From positions 62,001 to 126,000 of the forward strand of contig CAWFQH010000002.1 in NCBI GenBank assembly GCA_963817945.1: a stretch of DNA of 64,000 nucleotides, read 5' to 3'. Under the pieces are notes generated by a model. That model saw only the letters and a program-made list of their open reading frames with translations. It was not told the DNA's origin and did not search any database. A program made the translations under genes and the position numbers. This DNA comes from VRUE01 sp963817945. GTDB taxonomy: Bacteria > Actinomycetota > Thermoleophilia > Solirubrobacterales > 70-9. Shown here one piece after another: positions 1-10,162 of this stretch (position 1 is its first letter; every line of letters begins with the position of its first letter).

Positions 1-1
1 C

Positions 2-175
2 CTGAAAGACCAGAAGACCTACCTGCAGCAGATCGGCCAGGCACTGAAGGCCGATAAAAAAGCCAAAGCGCAGCAGACCGCAGTGAAGCTCAACAAGGCC
101 AACAAGCAGGCCAACGACACCGTGATCAGCTTCGGCTTCAACCACTGCCGGATCGATTCTTCGAAGTTCCTCTAG
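2..175 (+). CDS. C-terminal end of a hypothetical protein (partial)
   Basis: The reading frame is open from the window edge to a TAG at 173-175 and gives 57 residues. They form a Lys/Gln/Ala-rich, probably helical stretch (LKDQKTYLQQIGQALK...) followed by a short tail containing NHCRIDSSKF. The charged helix and single Cys would fit an exported or lipoprotein-type helical protein, but the N-terminus lies outside the window and I do not recognise the family. The next gene starts one base after the stop, so the two are probably co-transcribed. Confidence 0.55.
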   Translation: MKDQKTYLQQIGQALKADKKAKAQQTAVKLNKANKQANDTVISFGFNHCRIDSSKFL

Positions 176-176
176 C

Positions 177-956
177 GTGCGGATAGCGCAGCTCTCAGCC
201 GGCATCGGGATCGTTCTCGGGCTTGGCTTGGCCAGCCTGGCCCAGGGTGAGTCCGTCCAGGAAGGGAACCTCGTCGTGACCTTCGACGGTGGGATCTCGC
301 CGCACGCGCTGCCCCGCTCCGAGTCGGCTCCGGTCACGGTCAGCATCGACATCGCGATCAGCACCTCCGACGGGGCCGACCCGCCGCCGCAGCTGCGCAA
401 GATCTCGATCGGAATCAACCGCGAAGGACAGATCTTCGACCACGGCCTGCCGACCTGCAAGGTGCGGCGGATCCAGCCCGCCACGATCAAGGCGGCCCGG
501 CGGATCTGTGGTGGCGCGATCGTCGGCAGCGGCCACGTCGGCGTCCGCGTGCACCTGCCGAACCAGCCCCCGTTCACCTTCACAGGCCCGTTGCTCGTCT
601 TCAACGCCAAGCCCTCCGGTGGCAAGCACCGGCTGCTGGCCCAGGTCTACGGCCGCAAGCCGCCCTCGGCCTTCGTCCTCACCTTCAAGATCGTCAAGCA
701 GAAAGGGGCCTTCGGGCACCTGATTCGGACGACCCTCCCCAAACCGGCCCAGAAATGGGCCTACGTGACCCACTTCGACATGAAGCTGCGCCGCACATAC
801 GTCTACAAAGGGCAGCGGCATAGCTTCATCAGCGCCGCCTGCCCGGCGCCGGAGGGATTCCCGGGCACCCTCTTCCCGTTCGCCCACGGCAAGTTCACTT
901 TCGACGGTGGACGGACTGTTTCGGAAACTCTTCTCCGCGACTGCAAAGTCCGCTGA
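177..956 (+). CDS. Secreted protein of unknown function
   Basis: 259 residues starting at a GTG one base after the previous stop. The N-terminus (MRIAQLSAGIGIVLGLGLASLAQG) is a typical signal peptide with probable cleavage near residue 24. The mature part is beta-rich, with GINREGQIFDHGLPTC, a second Cys in RRICGGAIVGSG, and two more Cys near the C-terminus (SAACPAPEG and RDCKV), so two disulfides are possible outside the cell. No enzyme motif is visible and I do not recognise the family. The TGA stop (954-956) lies inside the left arm of the palindromic element at 953-1080. Confidence 0.7.
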   Translation: MRIAQLSAGIGIVLGLGLASLAQGESVQEGNLVVTFDGGISPHALPRSESAPVTVSIDIAISTSDGADPPPQLRKISIGINREGQIFDHGLPTCKVRRIQPATIKAARRICGGAIVGSGHVGVRVHLPNQPPFTFTGPLLVFNAKPSGGKHRLLAQVYGRKPPSAFVLTFKIVKQKGAFGHLIRTTLPKPAQKWAYVTHFDMKLRRTYVYKGQRHSFISAACPAPEGFPGTLFPFAHGKFTFDGGRTVSETLLRDCKVR

Positions 957-1080
957 GAGGCGACGTGGCGCGGCGCATCTCGGCGTCCTCGGACGGACGG
1001 CTGCGGGTCACGCACAAGAGTGCGCTCCCCTTGCCGTCCTCCCTGCGTCCCCCGACCTGCTTGGTCAGGACGCCTCTCAG
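953..1080 (-). repeat. Palindromic element, family A copy 1
   Basis: A 128-bp element bounded by perfect 10-bp inverted arms (CTGAGAGGCG at 953-962 and its complement at 1071-1080). Read on the minus strand it carries two blocks shared with copies at 14615, 56744 and 63761: ACCAAGCAG-GTC-GGGGGACGCAGGG on the 5' side and CCGAGGACGC-CGAGATGCGCC on the 3' side. Between them is a variable hairpin (GCGCAC/GTGCGT) inside a further GGACGGC/GCCGTCC stem. The left arm contains the stop codon of the upstream gene. Confidence 0.75.
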
Positions 1081-1099
1081 GAAGTCTGGCTAGGCCCTC

Positions 1100-1539
1100 T
1101 CAGGTTTCCGGCCGGGGTCCCTCGGCGATCTCGTTGACTGCGGAATCCCAGAGGGCGGGGACCTCAGACTCGCGGCCTTCGGTGTGGAGCTGGGCGCAGC
1201 GGGAGATCAGGTCGGCGAGGACGGCGACGGCGTCGACGGCGTCGAGCTTGGCGAGGCGGTCGAGTCCGAGCGCGTAGAGGTAGTCGCCGGCGAGTAGGCC
1301 GAGGTCTGCGTCGTGGCCCGACAGCAGTCGCGACTCGCTGTAGTGCAGCAGGTAGCCCTCGCGGATCGCCTCGACGGCGAGGGCGTACTCGGCGGGACCC
1401 ACCACCGCGCGCGGACCGGTGGCGACACGCTCGCCGAGCGTGGCGTCCTCGCCGGGATCGACGACATGCGCTGAGATCGGCGTCTCCTCCTGCCGAAGGG
1501 AGGTCGCGAGGAGTGTCAGGCATGTCCGGGGGTCCGACG

Positions 1540-1543
<4 letters not shown>
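1100..1543 (-). CDS. Conserved-looking hypothetical protein downstream of hemL
   Basis: 147 residues, with no signal peptide or membrane segment. The middle is helical and acidic (EAIREGYLLHYSESRLL, LGLLAGDYLYALGLDRLAKL). It resembles all-helical proteins, and the GDYLYALGLDRL stretch faintly recalls polyprenyl-synthetase-type helices, but no DDxxD motif is present, so I assign no function. Its ATG overlaps the hemL stop by 4 nt (ATGA at 1540-1543), implying translational coupling with hemL. Confidence 0.6.
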
Positions 1544-2754
<1,211 letters not shown>

Positions 2755-2797
2755 CCCGCCGGGGAGGACGCGAAGGGCAAGCTCGTACAGCTCCGAG

Positions 2798-3870
2798 CTA
2801 CGAGTGTTCAGCGTCCCACCGGGCGTAATCGTCGGTGAAGTAGTGGAGGCGGATCTTCTTGTACTCGGTCGAGGAGTAGAGGGTGGCGCGGTCCTCCGGC
2901 CCGATGTCGCACTCGGCCGCGATCGAGTCGAGGATAGCGTCGCACTCCTCCTTCGAGCGCCCGTGCGCCATCGTGAAGACGCTGTAGGGCCAATCCTTGT
3001 AGGTGGGGCGCTGGTAGCAGTGGGAGATACCGCGGAAGGCAGCCATGCGGCGGCCGGTGGTGAAGATCTCCTCCTCAGGCACCTTCCAGACGCCCATCCC
3101 GTTGGCCGAGAAACCGGCGCGACGGTGGAAGAGGATCGCCGCGGCGCGACGCAGCAGCTTGCGGTCGATCATGCCGCGCAGGCGTGCCAGCAGCTCCTCG
3201 GTGGAGACCCCCAGCTCGGCGGCGGCGTCATCGTAAGGCCGCTCGACAGCGGCCATCGGCCCTTGCAGGGCGCGGATCGTGGCCACATCGTTCTCGTCAT
3301 AAGGCTGCTTTTCTAGCTCGCGAGGTGGCGCTACCTCGACTGCGGAAGCGAGGGCATCGGTGCCCTTCTCCATCTCCAGATTCATGTTGATCTTGAACAG
3401 GGTCAGAGTCGGTAGCTGCCGCATCGACTCTGCACCGGTCTCACGCATCAGGGCCTCCAGCGTCCCATCCATGCCTAGCTCGGAGTCGGGCGGCACGGCG
3501 ATCGTGAACCAGAGATTGAAGTCGTGGGTGCGCAGATAATTGTGCGAGACACCCGGGTGCGCGTTGACCGCCGCTGCGGCGCGCTGTGGATTCTCGGCGT
3601 CGACTTTGGCGGCGACCAGCATCGACTCGTAGCCGAGCGCACGCGTGTCGAAGATCGGCGTGATCTCGCGGATGATTCGCCCCTCGAGCAGGCGCCGGGT
3701 GCGGGAGAGCACGTCGTCGAGCTCCAACTCCGCCTCAGAGGCGAGCAAGGCAAACGGCTCGGGATCGAGCGGGAAGCTCGACTGCAGCAGGTTCATCAGC
3801 CGCTTATCGGTCTCGTCGAGCGGGATCGCGGCGCCGTCTTTGCGGCTGCGCGCCTTCGACTGGGGGACCT

Positions 3871-3883
<13 letters not shown>
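2798..3883 (-). CDS. Two-domain AsnC-type protein, probable fused AhbA/AhbB sirohaem decarboxylase
   Basis: 361 residues with two consecutive wHTH plus AsnC-type ligand domains. The first half carries LDETDKRLMNLLQSSFPLD and HPGVSHNYLRTHDFNLWFTI. The second carries RRAAAILFHRRAGFSANGMGVWKV and HCYQRPTYKDWPYSVFTMAHG. These match the AhbA and AhbB (NirD/L/G/H-type) sirohaem decarboxylase subunits, which convert sirohaem to 12,18-didecarboxysirohaem and are normally separate proteins. Automated pipelines often label such proteins Lrp/AsnC regulators. Its position between hemB (13-nt overlap) and hemL supports an enzymatic role in tetrapyrrole synthesis. Pure DNA-binding regulation is the alternative. 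Confidence 0.75.
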
Positions 3884-4842
<959 letters not shown>

Positions 4843-4858
4843 CAAGGCGATTCTAGGG

Positions 4859-4951
4859 GGAGGGAAGGGATACCCCTCGCCCGGACAAGTGCCGGTCTAA
4901 TGAGACCGGCACTTTGAGTATCCGCCCGTTCGAGGGGTATCCCTTCCCTCC
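4859..4951. repeat. Palindromic element, family B copy 1
   Basis: 93 bp between the divergent hemB and ABC-transporter genes. The outer arms are perfectly complementary over 21 bp (4859-4879 and 4931-4951, containing GGGATACCCCTCG). The 51-nt core (4880-4930) is identical to the core of the copy at 17078-17170. The core contains a perfect 12-bp stem AAGTGCCGGTCT (4887-4898) with loop AATG. Since it lies between two divergent starts it is unlikely to serve as a normal terminator. Confidence 0.85.
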
Positions 4952-5002
4952 TCAAGCGTTGCCTAATACCCGGCAGGCCCGTCGGCGGTAGCTTGTTCGG
5001 GC

Positions 5003-5737
5003 ATGGCGGGGGTGGTCACCGGGGAGGCCGCGATCGAGGCCAGGAAGCTGGTCAAGCGGTACGGCGAGCGTGAGGCTCTGAAGGGAGTTGATTTCGCTGC
5101 CGGTGCTGGGGAGCGGCTGGCGGTGATCGGGCCTAACGGGGCGGGCAAGACGACGCTGCTCGCGATCCTCGCCGGAATCACGCGACCCGACGGCGGCGAT
5201 GTCCATCTGCCGAACGGGGACGTTGGCTGGGTGCCGCAACAGGCAGCGCTCTACCGCCGCCTGACGGTCGAGGAGAACTTGCTCCTCTTCGCGCGGCTGG
5301 AGGGGCACGACGATCCGCACGCCTCGGTCGAGGAGATGCTCGACCTGACCGGCCTGCGGGAGCGCCGTAGCGAACCGGTGGTGCGCCTCTCGGGGGGCAA
5401 CCAGCAACGGATCAACATCGCGATCGGCCTCCTGTCGCAGCCGGTCGTCCTCCTGCTCGACGAGCCCAGCGTCGGCCTCGACCCGCGCCAGCGCGCGCGT
5501 CTGTGGGAGTTCGTCTCGGCGCTGGCTGGGGGCGGGACGACGGTGATCTTCTCCACGCACGACATCCAGGAGGCGGAGCGCTACGGACAGCGGCTGCTCG
5601 TGCTCGCCGACGGCGAGGCGCTCTTCGACGGGACGCCGGAGGAGCTGCGCGCGGCGGTTCGCAGCGAGGCGCCGGAGGCCGCCAGCACCGATTTCGAGAC
5701 GGCCTTCGTGGCTTTCCTCCAGCACCGAGGGCACTGA
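5003..5737 (+). CDS. ABC transporter ATP-binding protein (ABC-2 exporter type)
   Basis: 244 residues, a single nucleotide-binding domain. The order of motifs is complete: Walker A GPNGAGKTT (about residue 49), Q-loop WVPQQ, signature LSGGNQQ, Walker B VLLLDEPSVGLD and the H-loop in STHD. LSGGNQQ resembles exporters of the drug or polyketide resistance type. It would power the permease encoded 3 nt downstream. The substrate cannot be inferred from sequence. Its promoter region holds palindromic element B1. Confidence 0.9.
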   Translation: MAGVVTGEAAIEARKLVKRYGEREALKGVDFAAGAGERLAVIGPNGAGKTTLLAILAGITRPDGGDVHLPNGDVGWVPQQAALYRRLTVEENLLLFARLEGHDDPHASVEEMLDLTGLRERRSEPVVRLSGGNQQRINIAIGLLSQPVVLLLDEPSVGLDPRQRARLWEFVSALAGGGTTVIFSTHDIQEAERYGQRLLVLADGEALFDGTPEELRAAVRSEAPEAASTDFETAFVAFLQHRGH

Positions 5738-5740
5738 CCG

Positions 5741-7093
5741 GTGCGCTGGCTGCTGCTCAAGGACCTGCAGATCCTGCGGCGCTCGCCACTGCAGGCCTTC
5801 CTCCTCGTCGCCTACCCGGTGCTGATCGCGCTGCTGGTCGGTTTTGCGATCTCCCGCGACGAGGAGAAGCCGCGCGTCGCCTTCCTCAACGAAATCCCGG
5901 CCGAGTCGCGGATCAGCGTCGGCGACAGGGAACTGCCCGACATTGGCGTTGAGGATCGGGTCTGCCGCCGCGTCACCTGCGTCAACGTCGACGATCGCGC
6001 CGAGGCGATCGAGGCGGTCCGTTCCGGCGACGTGCTCGCGGCGCTGGTGCTTCCCCCCGACCTGGTCGACCGCCTCAACTCGCTCTCCACGCTCGATCCC
6101 CAGACGCCCCGGATCGACGTCGTGGTCAACCAGGACGACCCGATCAAGGCCCGGATCGTCGACGATCGCATCTCCTCCCTGCTGGCGCAGGCGAACCTGG
6201 CGATAGCGCGGCGGATCGCCGCCGAAGGCGGTCGATCGATCGAGCTGGTCGTCAACGGCGGCACCGTCGAGGTGATCGGTCAGCGGATCGAGATACTCGG
6301 CCTGCGAACCGCAGCTCGTCTGCTCGAGCAGGTGCGGGGCTCGCTTTCCGACGGAGAGCTACGGGACGCCACCGATCGCATCATCCGCTTCATCAACCTC
6401 TCTCGCGGCAATCTCGGCGTCGGCGGCACTCTGCTGCAGCGGCTTGCGCAACCGATCGCAATCGATAAGCAGGTCGTCAGCGAGTCGACCCCGCCGCTCG
6501 AACTGTTCGCGATCGCCGTCGCCGCCACTTTCACCCTCACCTTCATCACCGTCTTGCTGGTCGCAGGGGCGCTGGCGCTGGAGCGCGAGGAGAACGTCTT
6601 CCCGCGTCTCGCCCGCGGGCTGGTCGGGCGTTCGGCGCTGTTGGGTGAGAAGATCGGACTCGGCGTCGCGGTGGGAATCGTCGTCACCTTGCTGATGCTG
6701 CTCGGGGTCCAGCTGTTCGTGCCGCTCGACTGGAGTCGTTTCGGACTCTGGCTGGTGGCGATCGTCGCCGGGGCGGCTGCTCTGGGCGCGGCTGGAGCCG
6801 CCCTCGGCGCGGCGGTGCGCGAGGTACGCGCCGTGTCCCTGCTCGCCTTCATGGTGACGCTGCCGATTGCGCTGCTATCGCTCGTCCCATCCGGAACCGT
6901 CGGTACCGCGCTCTACGAGGGGATTCGCGTGGTCACCGCCCTCTTCCCCTTCAAGCCAGCGCTGCAGGCGATGACCGCGGCGCTCGACCCAGCCGGTGCC
7001 GGGATCGGTGGGCCGCTCCTCCACCTCGCGGCCCTCCTTCTCGCTTACGGGGCGATCGCGCGCCTGGCGCTACGGCGCTTCGCCGCGGCTTAG
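5741..7093 (+). CDS. ABC-2 type transporter permease
   Basis: 450 residues from a GTG 3 nt after the ATPase stop. One N-terminal membrane segment (PLQAFLLVAYPVLIALLVGFAIS) is followed by a roughly 200-residue extracytoplasmic domain (VAFLNEIPAES ... RIDVVVNQDDPIKARIVDDR), then about five hydrophobic segments in the C-terminal half. This is the YhaP/NatB-like ABC-2 membrane topology and pairs naturally with the preceding ATPase. The last 24 nt overlap the convergent gene at 7070-7738. Confidence 0.85.
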   Translation: MRWLLLKDLQILRRSPLQAFLLVAYPVLIALLVGFAISRDEEKPRVAFLNEIPAESRISVGDRELPDIGVEDRVCRRVTCVNVDDRAEAIEAVRSGDVLAALVLPPDLVDRLNSLSTLDPQTPRIDVVVNQDDPIKARIVDDRISSLLAQANLAIARRIAAEGGRSIELVVNGGTVEVIGQRIEILGLRTAARLLEQVRGSLSDGELRDATDRIIRFINLSRGNLGVGGTLLQRLAQPIAIDKQVVSESTPPLELFAIAVAATFTLTFITVLLVAGALALEREENVFPRLARGLVGRSALLGEKIGLGVAVGIVVTLLMLLGVQLFVPLDWSRFGLWLVAIVAGAAALGAAGAALGAAVREVRAVSLLAFMVTLPIALLSLVPSGTVGTALYEGIRVVTALFPFKPALQAMTAALDPAGAGIGGPLLHLAALLLAYGAIARLALRRFAAA

Positions 7094-7738
7094 GCCGGCG
7101 CTGTCGATCTCGCCCGCCGCGCAAGCCTCGACGAAGGAGGCGAGGTCGCGGCCAGGGGCGAGAATGTCCCGCGCCTGCCCGAGCACCTGGCGCTGGTCGA
7201 GCTCCAGGAAGTGGCGACCTCGGGCCGCCACCTCTGCGAGGGCAACCTCGCTGCCGTCGAGCAGAAGGCAGCCGTGTCGGCTCACGTAGGCCCACAGCTC
7301 AGGTGGAGCATCTCCCGTCTCCAACGCGCACGAAGGCCGGTCGAATCTCGCCAGCTCGTAGTTCGGCTCGGTGGCCGAGACCAGGCGCAGCTGCTCGTCG
7401 GTGAGGTAGGCGATGAAGGCACGGACCTCGGTCCCCGGACTGCGGCGCAGCGTCGCCGGCACCGAGCCGTAGGGCGAGACGTGGGCCGAGTAAACAACGT
7501 CGAAGTCGCGCAGAACAGTGCGCAGAACAGCGACGGGGTCGGGTGCCGCGGCCAGCTTCGCCGCGAGAACCTCAGGCGCCGCGTTGGAGCCGTATGCCAA
7601 CAGGGCCACCCGCTCGGCGAGGTCGACCGTCGCGGCCCCGACGTCGACGGCCCTCCCCTCCACCAGCGCGTACGAGCTCGACGGAATCGCGTAGGGGTAG
7701 CCCAGGGCTCGCGCGACCACATCGCTTCGCTCCTTCAT
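7070..7738 (-). CDS. Gamma-glutamylcyclotransferase-like fold protein
   Basis: 222 residues, cytosolic. VALLAYGSNAAPEVL resembles the substrate-binding YGSN loop of gamma-glutamylcyclotransferase-like proteins. ATEPNYELARF offers a plausible catalytic glutamate in the usual E-x(n)-Y-x-R setting. The family assignment comes from these two motifs only, and the substrate is unknown. The gene stands alone, is convergent with the permease gene (24-nt overlap) and divergent from the ymdB-type gene. Confidence 0.5.
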   Translation of the reverse strand: MKERSDVVARALGYPYAIPSSSYALVEGRAVDVGAATVDLAERVALLAYGSNAAPEVLAAKLAAAPDPVAVLRTVLRDFDVVYSAHVSPYGSVPATLRRSPGTEVRAFIAYLTDEQLRLVSATEPNYELARFDRPSCALETGDAPPELWAYVSRHGCLLLDGSEVALAEVAARGRHFLELDQRQVLGQARDILAPGRDLASFVEACAAGEIDSAGLSRGEAP

Positions 7739-7803
7739 GTCGAAGCGAACATCGCATACGCCAAGGCCGGAGACGATTGCGCCCGTCGGGATAGGGTCCC
7801 TCC

Positions 7804-8580
7804 ATGCGGGTGCTCTTCATCGGCGACGTCGTCGGCGGTCCCGGTCGGCGTGGGCTGAAAGCGGTGATGCCGGAGCTGCGTGAGCGCCACCGGCCCGACC
7901 TCACGATCGTCAATGGCGAGAACTCAGCCGGGGGCATGGGGATTACCGAGAAGACCGCGCGGGCGATCTTCGATGCCGGCGCCGATGCGATCACCACCGG
8001 TAACCACGTCTATCGCCATCGCGACGCTTACGAGTTCCTCGATCGCGCTGAGCAGGTGATCCGGCCGGCCAACTACCCCCACGCCAACCCTGGTCGTGGC
8101 CATATCGTCGTCGAGGCAGGCGGGATGCGGGTCGGCGTGATCAATCTCAGCGGTGGAATCGGCTTGCAGGTGGCGCGTTCGCCGTTCCACGAGGTCGACA
8201 GCATCCTGGAGCGAATCGAGGCCGATTGCGTGGTCGTCGACTTTCACGCCGAGGTGACCAGCGAGAAGGTGGCCATGGGCTGGCACCTCGACGGTCGCGT
8301 AGCCGCCGTCCTTGGCACCCACACCCACGTGCCAACCGCCGACGGTCGCGTTCTGCCTGGCGGCACCGCCTACATCTCCGACGTTGGCATGACCGGGTCG
8401 CGCACCAGCGTCCTTGGCGTCAAGCCGGAGCAGGCGCTGGAGAGGTTCATCACCCAGATGCCAGTTCGCTTCGAAACTGCCGAAGAGGACGTCTGGGTGA
8501 TGGGCGCGGTCGTCGAGATCAACGAGCGGGGGCTGGCGAACTCGATCGAGCCGGTGATGGTCCCTGCTCCGCAGCAATAG
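7804..8580 (+). CDS. ymdB: YmdB-family metallophosphoesterase
   Basis: 258 residues, the usual size for the YmdB (TIGR00282) family of dimetal phosphodiesterases, whose Bacillus member hydrolyses 2',3'-cyclic nucleotides. Metal-binding motifs are visible in order: GDVVGGPGR, VNGENSAGGMG, TTGNHVY (GNH), VVDFHAEVTSEK and LGTHTHVPTADGR. The start is ATG 7804. The C-terminal 62 nt overlap the convergent membrane-protein gene at 8519-10162, so the last residues are coded on both strands. Confidence 0.88.
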   Translation: MRVLFIGDVVGGPGRRGLKAVMPELRERHRPDLTIVNGENSAGGMGITEKTARAIFDAGADAITTGNHVYRHRDAYEFLDRAEQVIRPANYPHANPGRGHIVVEAGGMRVGVINLSGGIGLQVARSPFHEVDSILERIEADCVVVDFHAEVTSEKVAMGWHLDGRVAAVLGTHTHVPTADGRVLPGGTAYISDVGMTGSRTSVLGVKPEQALERFITQMPVRFETAEEDVWVMGAVVEINERGLANSIEPVMVPAPQQ

Positions 8581-10162
8581 CGACGAGCACCAGCGGGAAG
8601 AACCAGACCACGTAGAGGTAGAACCAGTGCTCGGCCGCCAGTTGCAGTCCGATCAGCAGCGCGGCGCTTAGAGCCGCGACCTGGGCCAGCGTCTTCCGCG
8701 TCGGCCGGAAGGCGAGGCCGACCGCCAACGCTCCGACGGAGATGAGGATCGCAATCCGCAGTGGCTCTAGACCCGGCACCTGTCCCCAGATGCTGAACGG
8801 CGAGTCGCGGTCTGCCTGGTAGGCGATCGTGCGATCCCAGACGGTGGCTAACCCTGGCTCGATCGCCGGCCATGCAAGCAACGCCGAGGTCGTGATGACG
8901 AAAGCCGCGAGCGTCAGGCCCGCGGGTCCTGTCGCGGCGGACCTCCCCCATGTGCTCGGACGCCTTCGGCGCCCTGCGCTATGGGGGACCCCCGCCACCG
9001 CGCCACCCGCGGGAGTGAAGGTCGCGAATATCGGCAATAGGACTATCGGCGCGAACTTGGTGAGACTGGCAAGAGCAAGGGTCGTGCCGCGAGCGGCCGG
9101 GCGTGCCAGAACGAGCAGTGCCGCCACGAGCAGGGCTGCCACCAGGCTGTCATTCGAGTTCGACTCGAGGACGAAAGCGGTGTAGGGGTACGCGGCCCAG
9201 CCGAAAGCCAGCGTGGCTGCCAGCTTCCGTCCCTCAGGGCCGGGGCGGATACGAAAGCCGAGCAGGATCAGCAGGACGAAGGTCGCGAGGTCGAAGAGGA
9301 CGGCGGCACCATGGGCAGCGGGTAGGTCATCCCACTCCCCTTGCCAGGGCCAGATCAGCTCGGCGGGGACGTAGGCGAGGTAGTTGGCCGGGCCATAGGT
9401 GTCGCCCTGGCCTACGTCGGATGGGAAGTTGTCGTAGAGCGGTTCGCCGTGCGTGATTCGGTCGGCGCCGACTACACCCGCGTAGCCGACGTCGATCGCG
9501 CCGGAGTCGGCGACGTTGAGGCCGACTCGAAAGCCGACTAGGAAGAGGGCGGCGATCAGCAGCCAGGTAGCTGGCCAGGAGGGTCGCAATCCCTCGCCGC
9601 GGCCGCGCAGCCCGACCCAGAGACAGCGCCCGAACAGATAGAGCAGCACCGGATACTGCAGCGGCACCGAGACCCCGATCTCACCCCGATTAAAAAAGAA
9701 GTTGGAGACGCCGAAAGCGAGTAGGACGACGAGATCGAGGTTGGCGACCCGCCAGCGGCGTCGCCAGTCGACGAGGCCGATCAGGAAGAAGGCACAGAGG
9801 GGGAGGAAGACATAGGGCGCGTTGAGCTTGTGCCCGAACGCGCCCGAGTACCCGCGCGCCATCTTCCAGGCCACCTGGTAACCCGTCCAGGACTCCCGCA
9901 CGATCCCCATTTCCGGATCGACGAGCACCAGAGCCACCTGCTCGTCGTCGGCGAAAAACCCGACCTCCCAGGCACCGTCGACCAGGCTCGCCGAGTGGCT
10001 CAAGCTCCCGTTCAGGCGCCGCTGCTCTTCGACCTTTGCATCCCGCTGGGCGATCCGGACCGCTTCCGGCGCTGGGACGTGTGGTGACGCTGCTGACGCC
10101 GAGGCCGGCAGCAGCACCAAGACGAGGAGGATCAGAACTGCCCCTGCAGCGGGTCTGCCCAT
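8519..10162 (-). CDS. Polytopic membrane protein, probable GT-C/GT87-like glycosyltransferase
   Basis: About 547 residues from ATG 10162, which shares one base with the upstream phosphatase-family stop (TAATG). It has a signal-type N-terminus (AVLILLVLVLLPASASA), a short extracytoplasmic PepSY-like part (AWEVGFFADDEQVALVLVDPE), then about ten membrane segments. LESNSNDSLVAALLVAALLVLARP and LTKFAPIVLLPIF resemble the DUF2029/GT87 polyprenyl-phosphate-mannose-dependent transferases. This family call is inference. A loop after PIFATF carries a 30-residue insertion, PAGGAVAGVPHS...TGPAG, coded by palindromic element G1 (8919-9013). The 3' end overlaps the ymdB gene. Confidence 0.65.
   Translation of the reverse strand: MGRPAAGAVLILLVLVLLPASASAASPHVPAPEAVRIAQRDAKVEEQRRLNGSLSHSASLVDGAWEVGFFADDEQVALVLVDPEMGIVRESWTGYQVAWKMARGYSGAFGHKLNAPYVFLPLCAFFLIGLVDWRRRWRVANLDLVVLLAFGVSNFFFNRGEIGVSVPLQYPVLLYLFGRCLWVGLRGRGEGLRPSWPATWLLIAALFLVGFRVGLNVADSGAIDVGYAGVVGADRITHGEPLYDNFPSDVGQGDTYGPANYLAYVPAELIWPWQGEWDDLPAAHGAAVLFDLATFVLLILLGFRIRPGPEGRKLAATLAFGWAAYPYTAFVLESNSNDSLVAALLVAALLVLARPAARGTTLALASLTKFAPIVLLPIFATFTPAGGAVAGVPHSAGRRRRPSTWGRSAATGPAGLTLAAFVITTSALLAWPAIEPGLATVWDRTIAYQADRDSPFSIWGQVPGLEPLRIAILISVGALAVGLAFRPTRKTLAQVAALSAALLIGLQLAAEHWFYLYVVWFFPLVLVAIAAEQGPSPARSSSPAPAR
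8919..9013 (-). repeat. Coding palindromic element, family G copy 1
   Basis: 95 bp wholly inside the preceding membrane-protein gene. The outer arms are CCCGCGGGT (8919-8927) and ACCCGCGGG (9005-9013). Inside are a nested stem (CCCCCAT 8945-8951 with ATGGGGG 8981-8987) and a GCC-TTC-GGC tip. CCTGTC after the left arm and GCC before the right arm are shared with the copy at 56494-56576. In the host gene it codes PAGG...TGPAG in frame. Confidence 0.75.

Noticed and set aside
953..1080. Family A as a cyclic-di-GMP riboswitch (GGACGC motif)
   Set aside because: Only a short GGACGC stretch is shared with GEMM. The rest of the aptamer is missing, and the elements lie at gene 3' ends in antisense orientation, not in leaders.
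4859..4951. Element B1 as an ordinary intrinsic terminator
   Set aside because: It lies between two divergent gene starts, has no U run, and its core is repeated exactly elsewhere.
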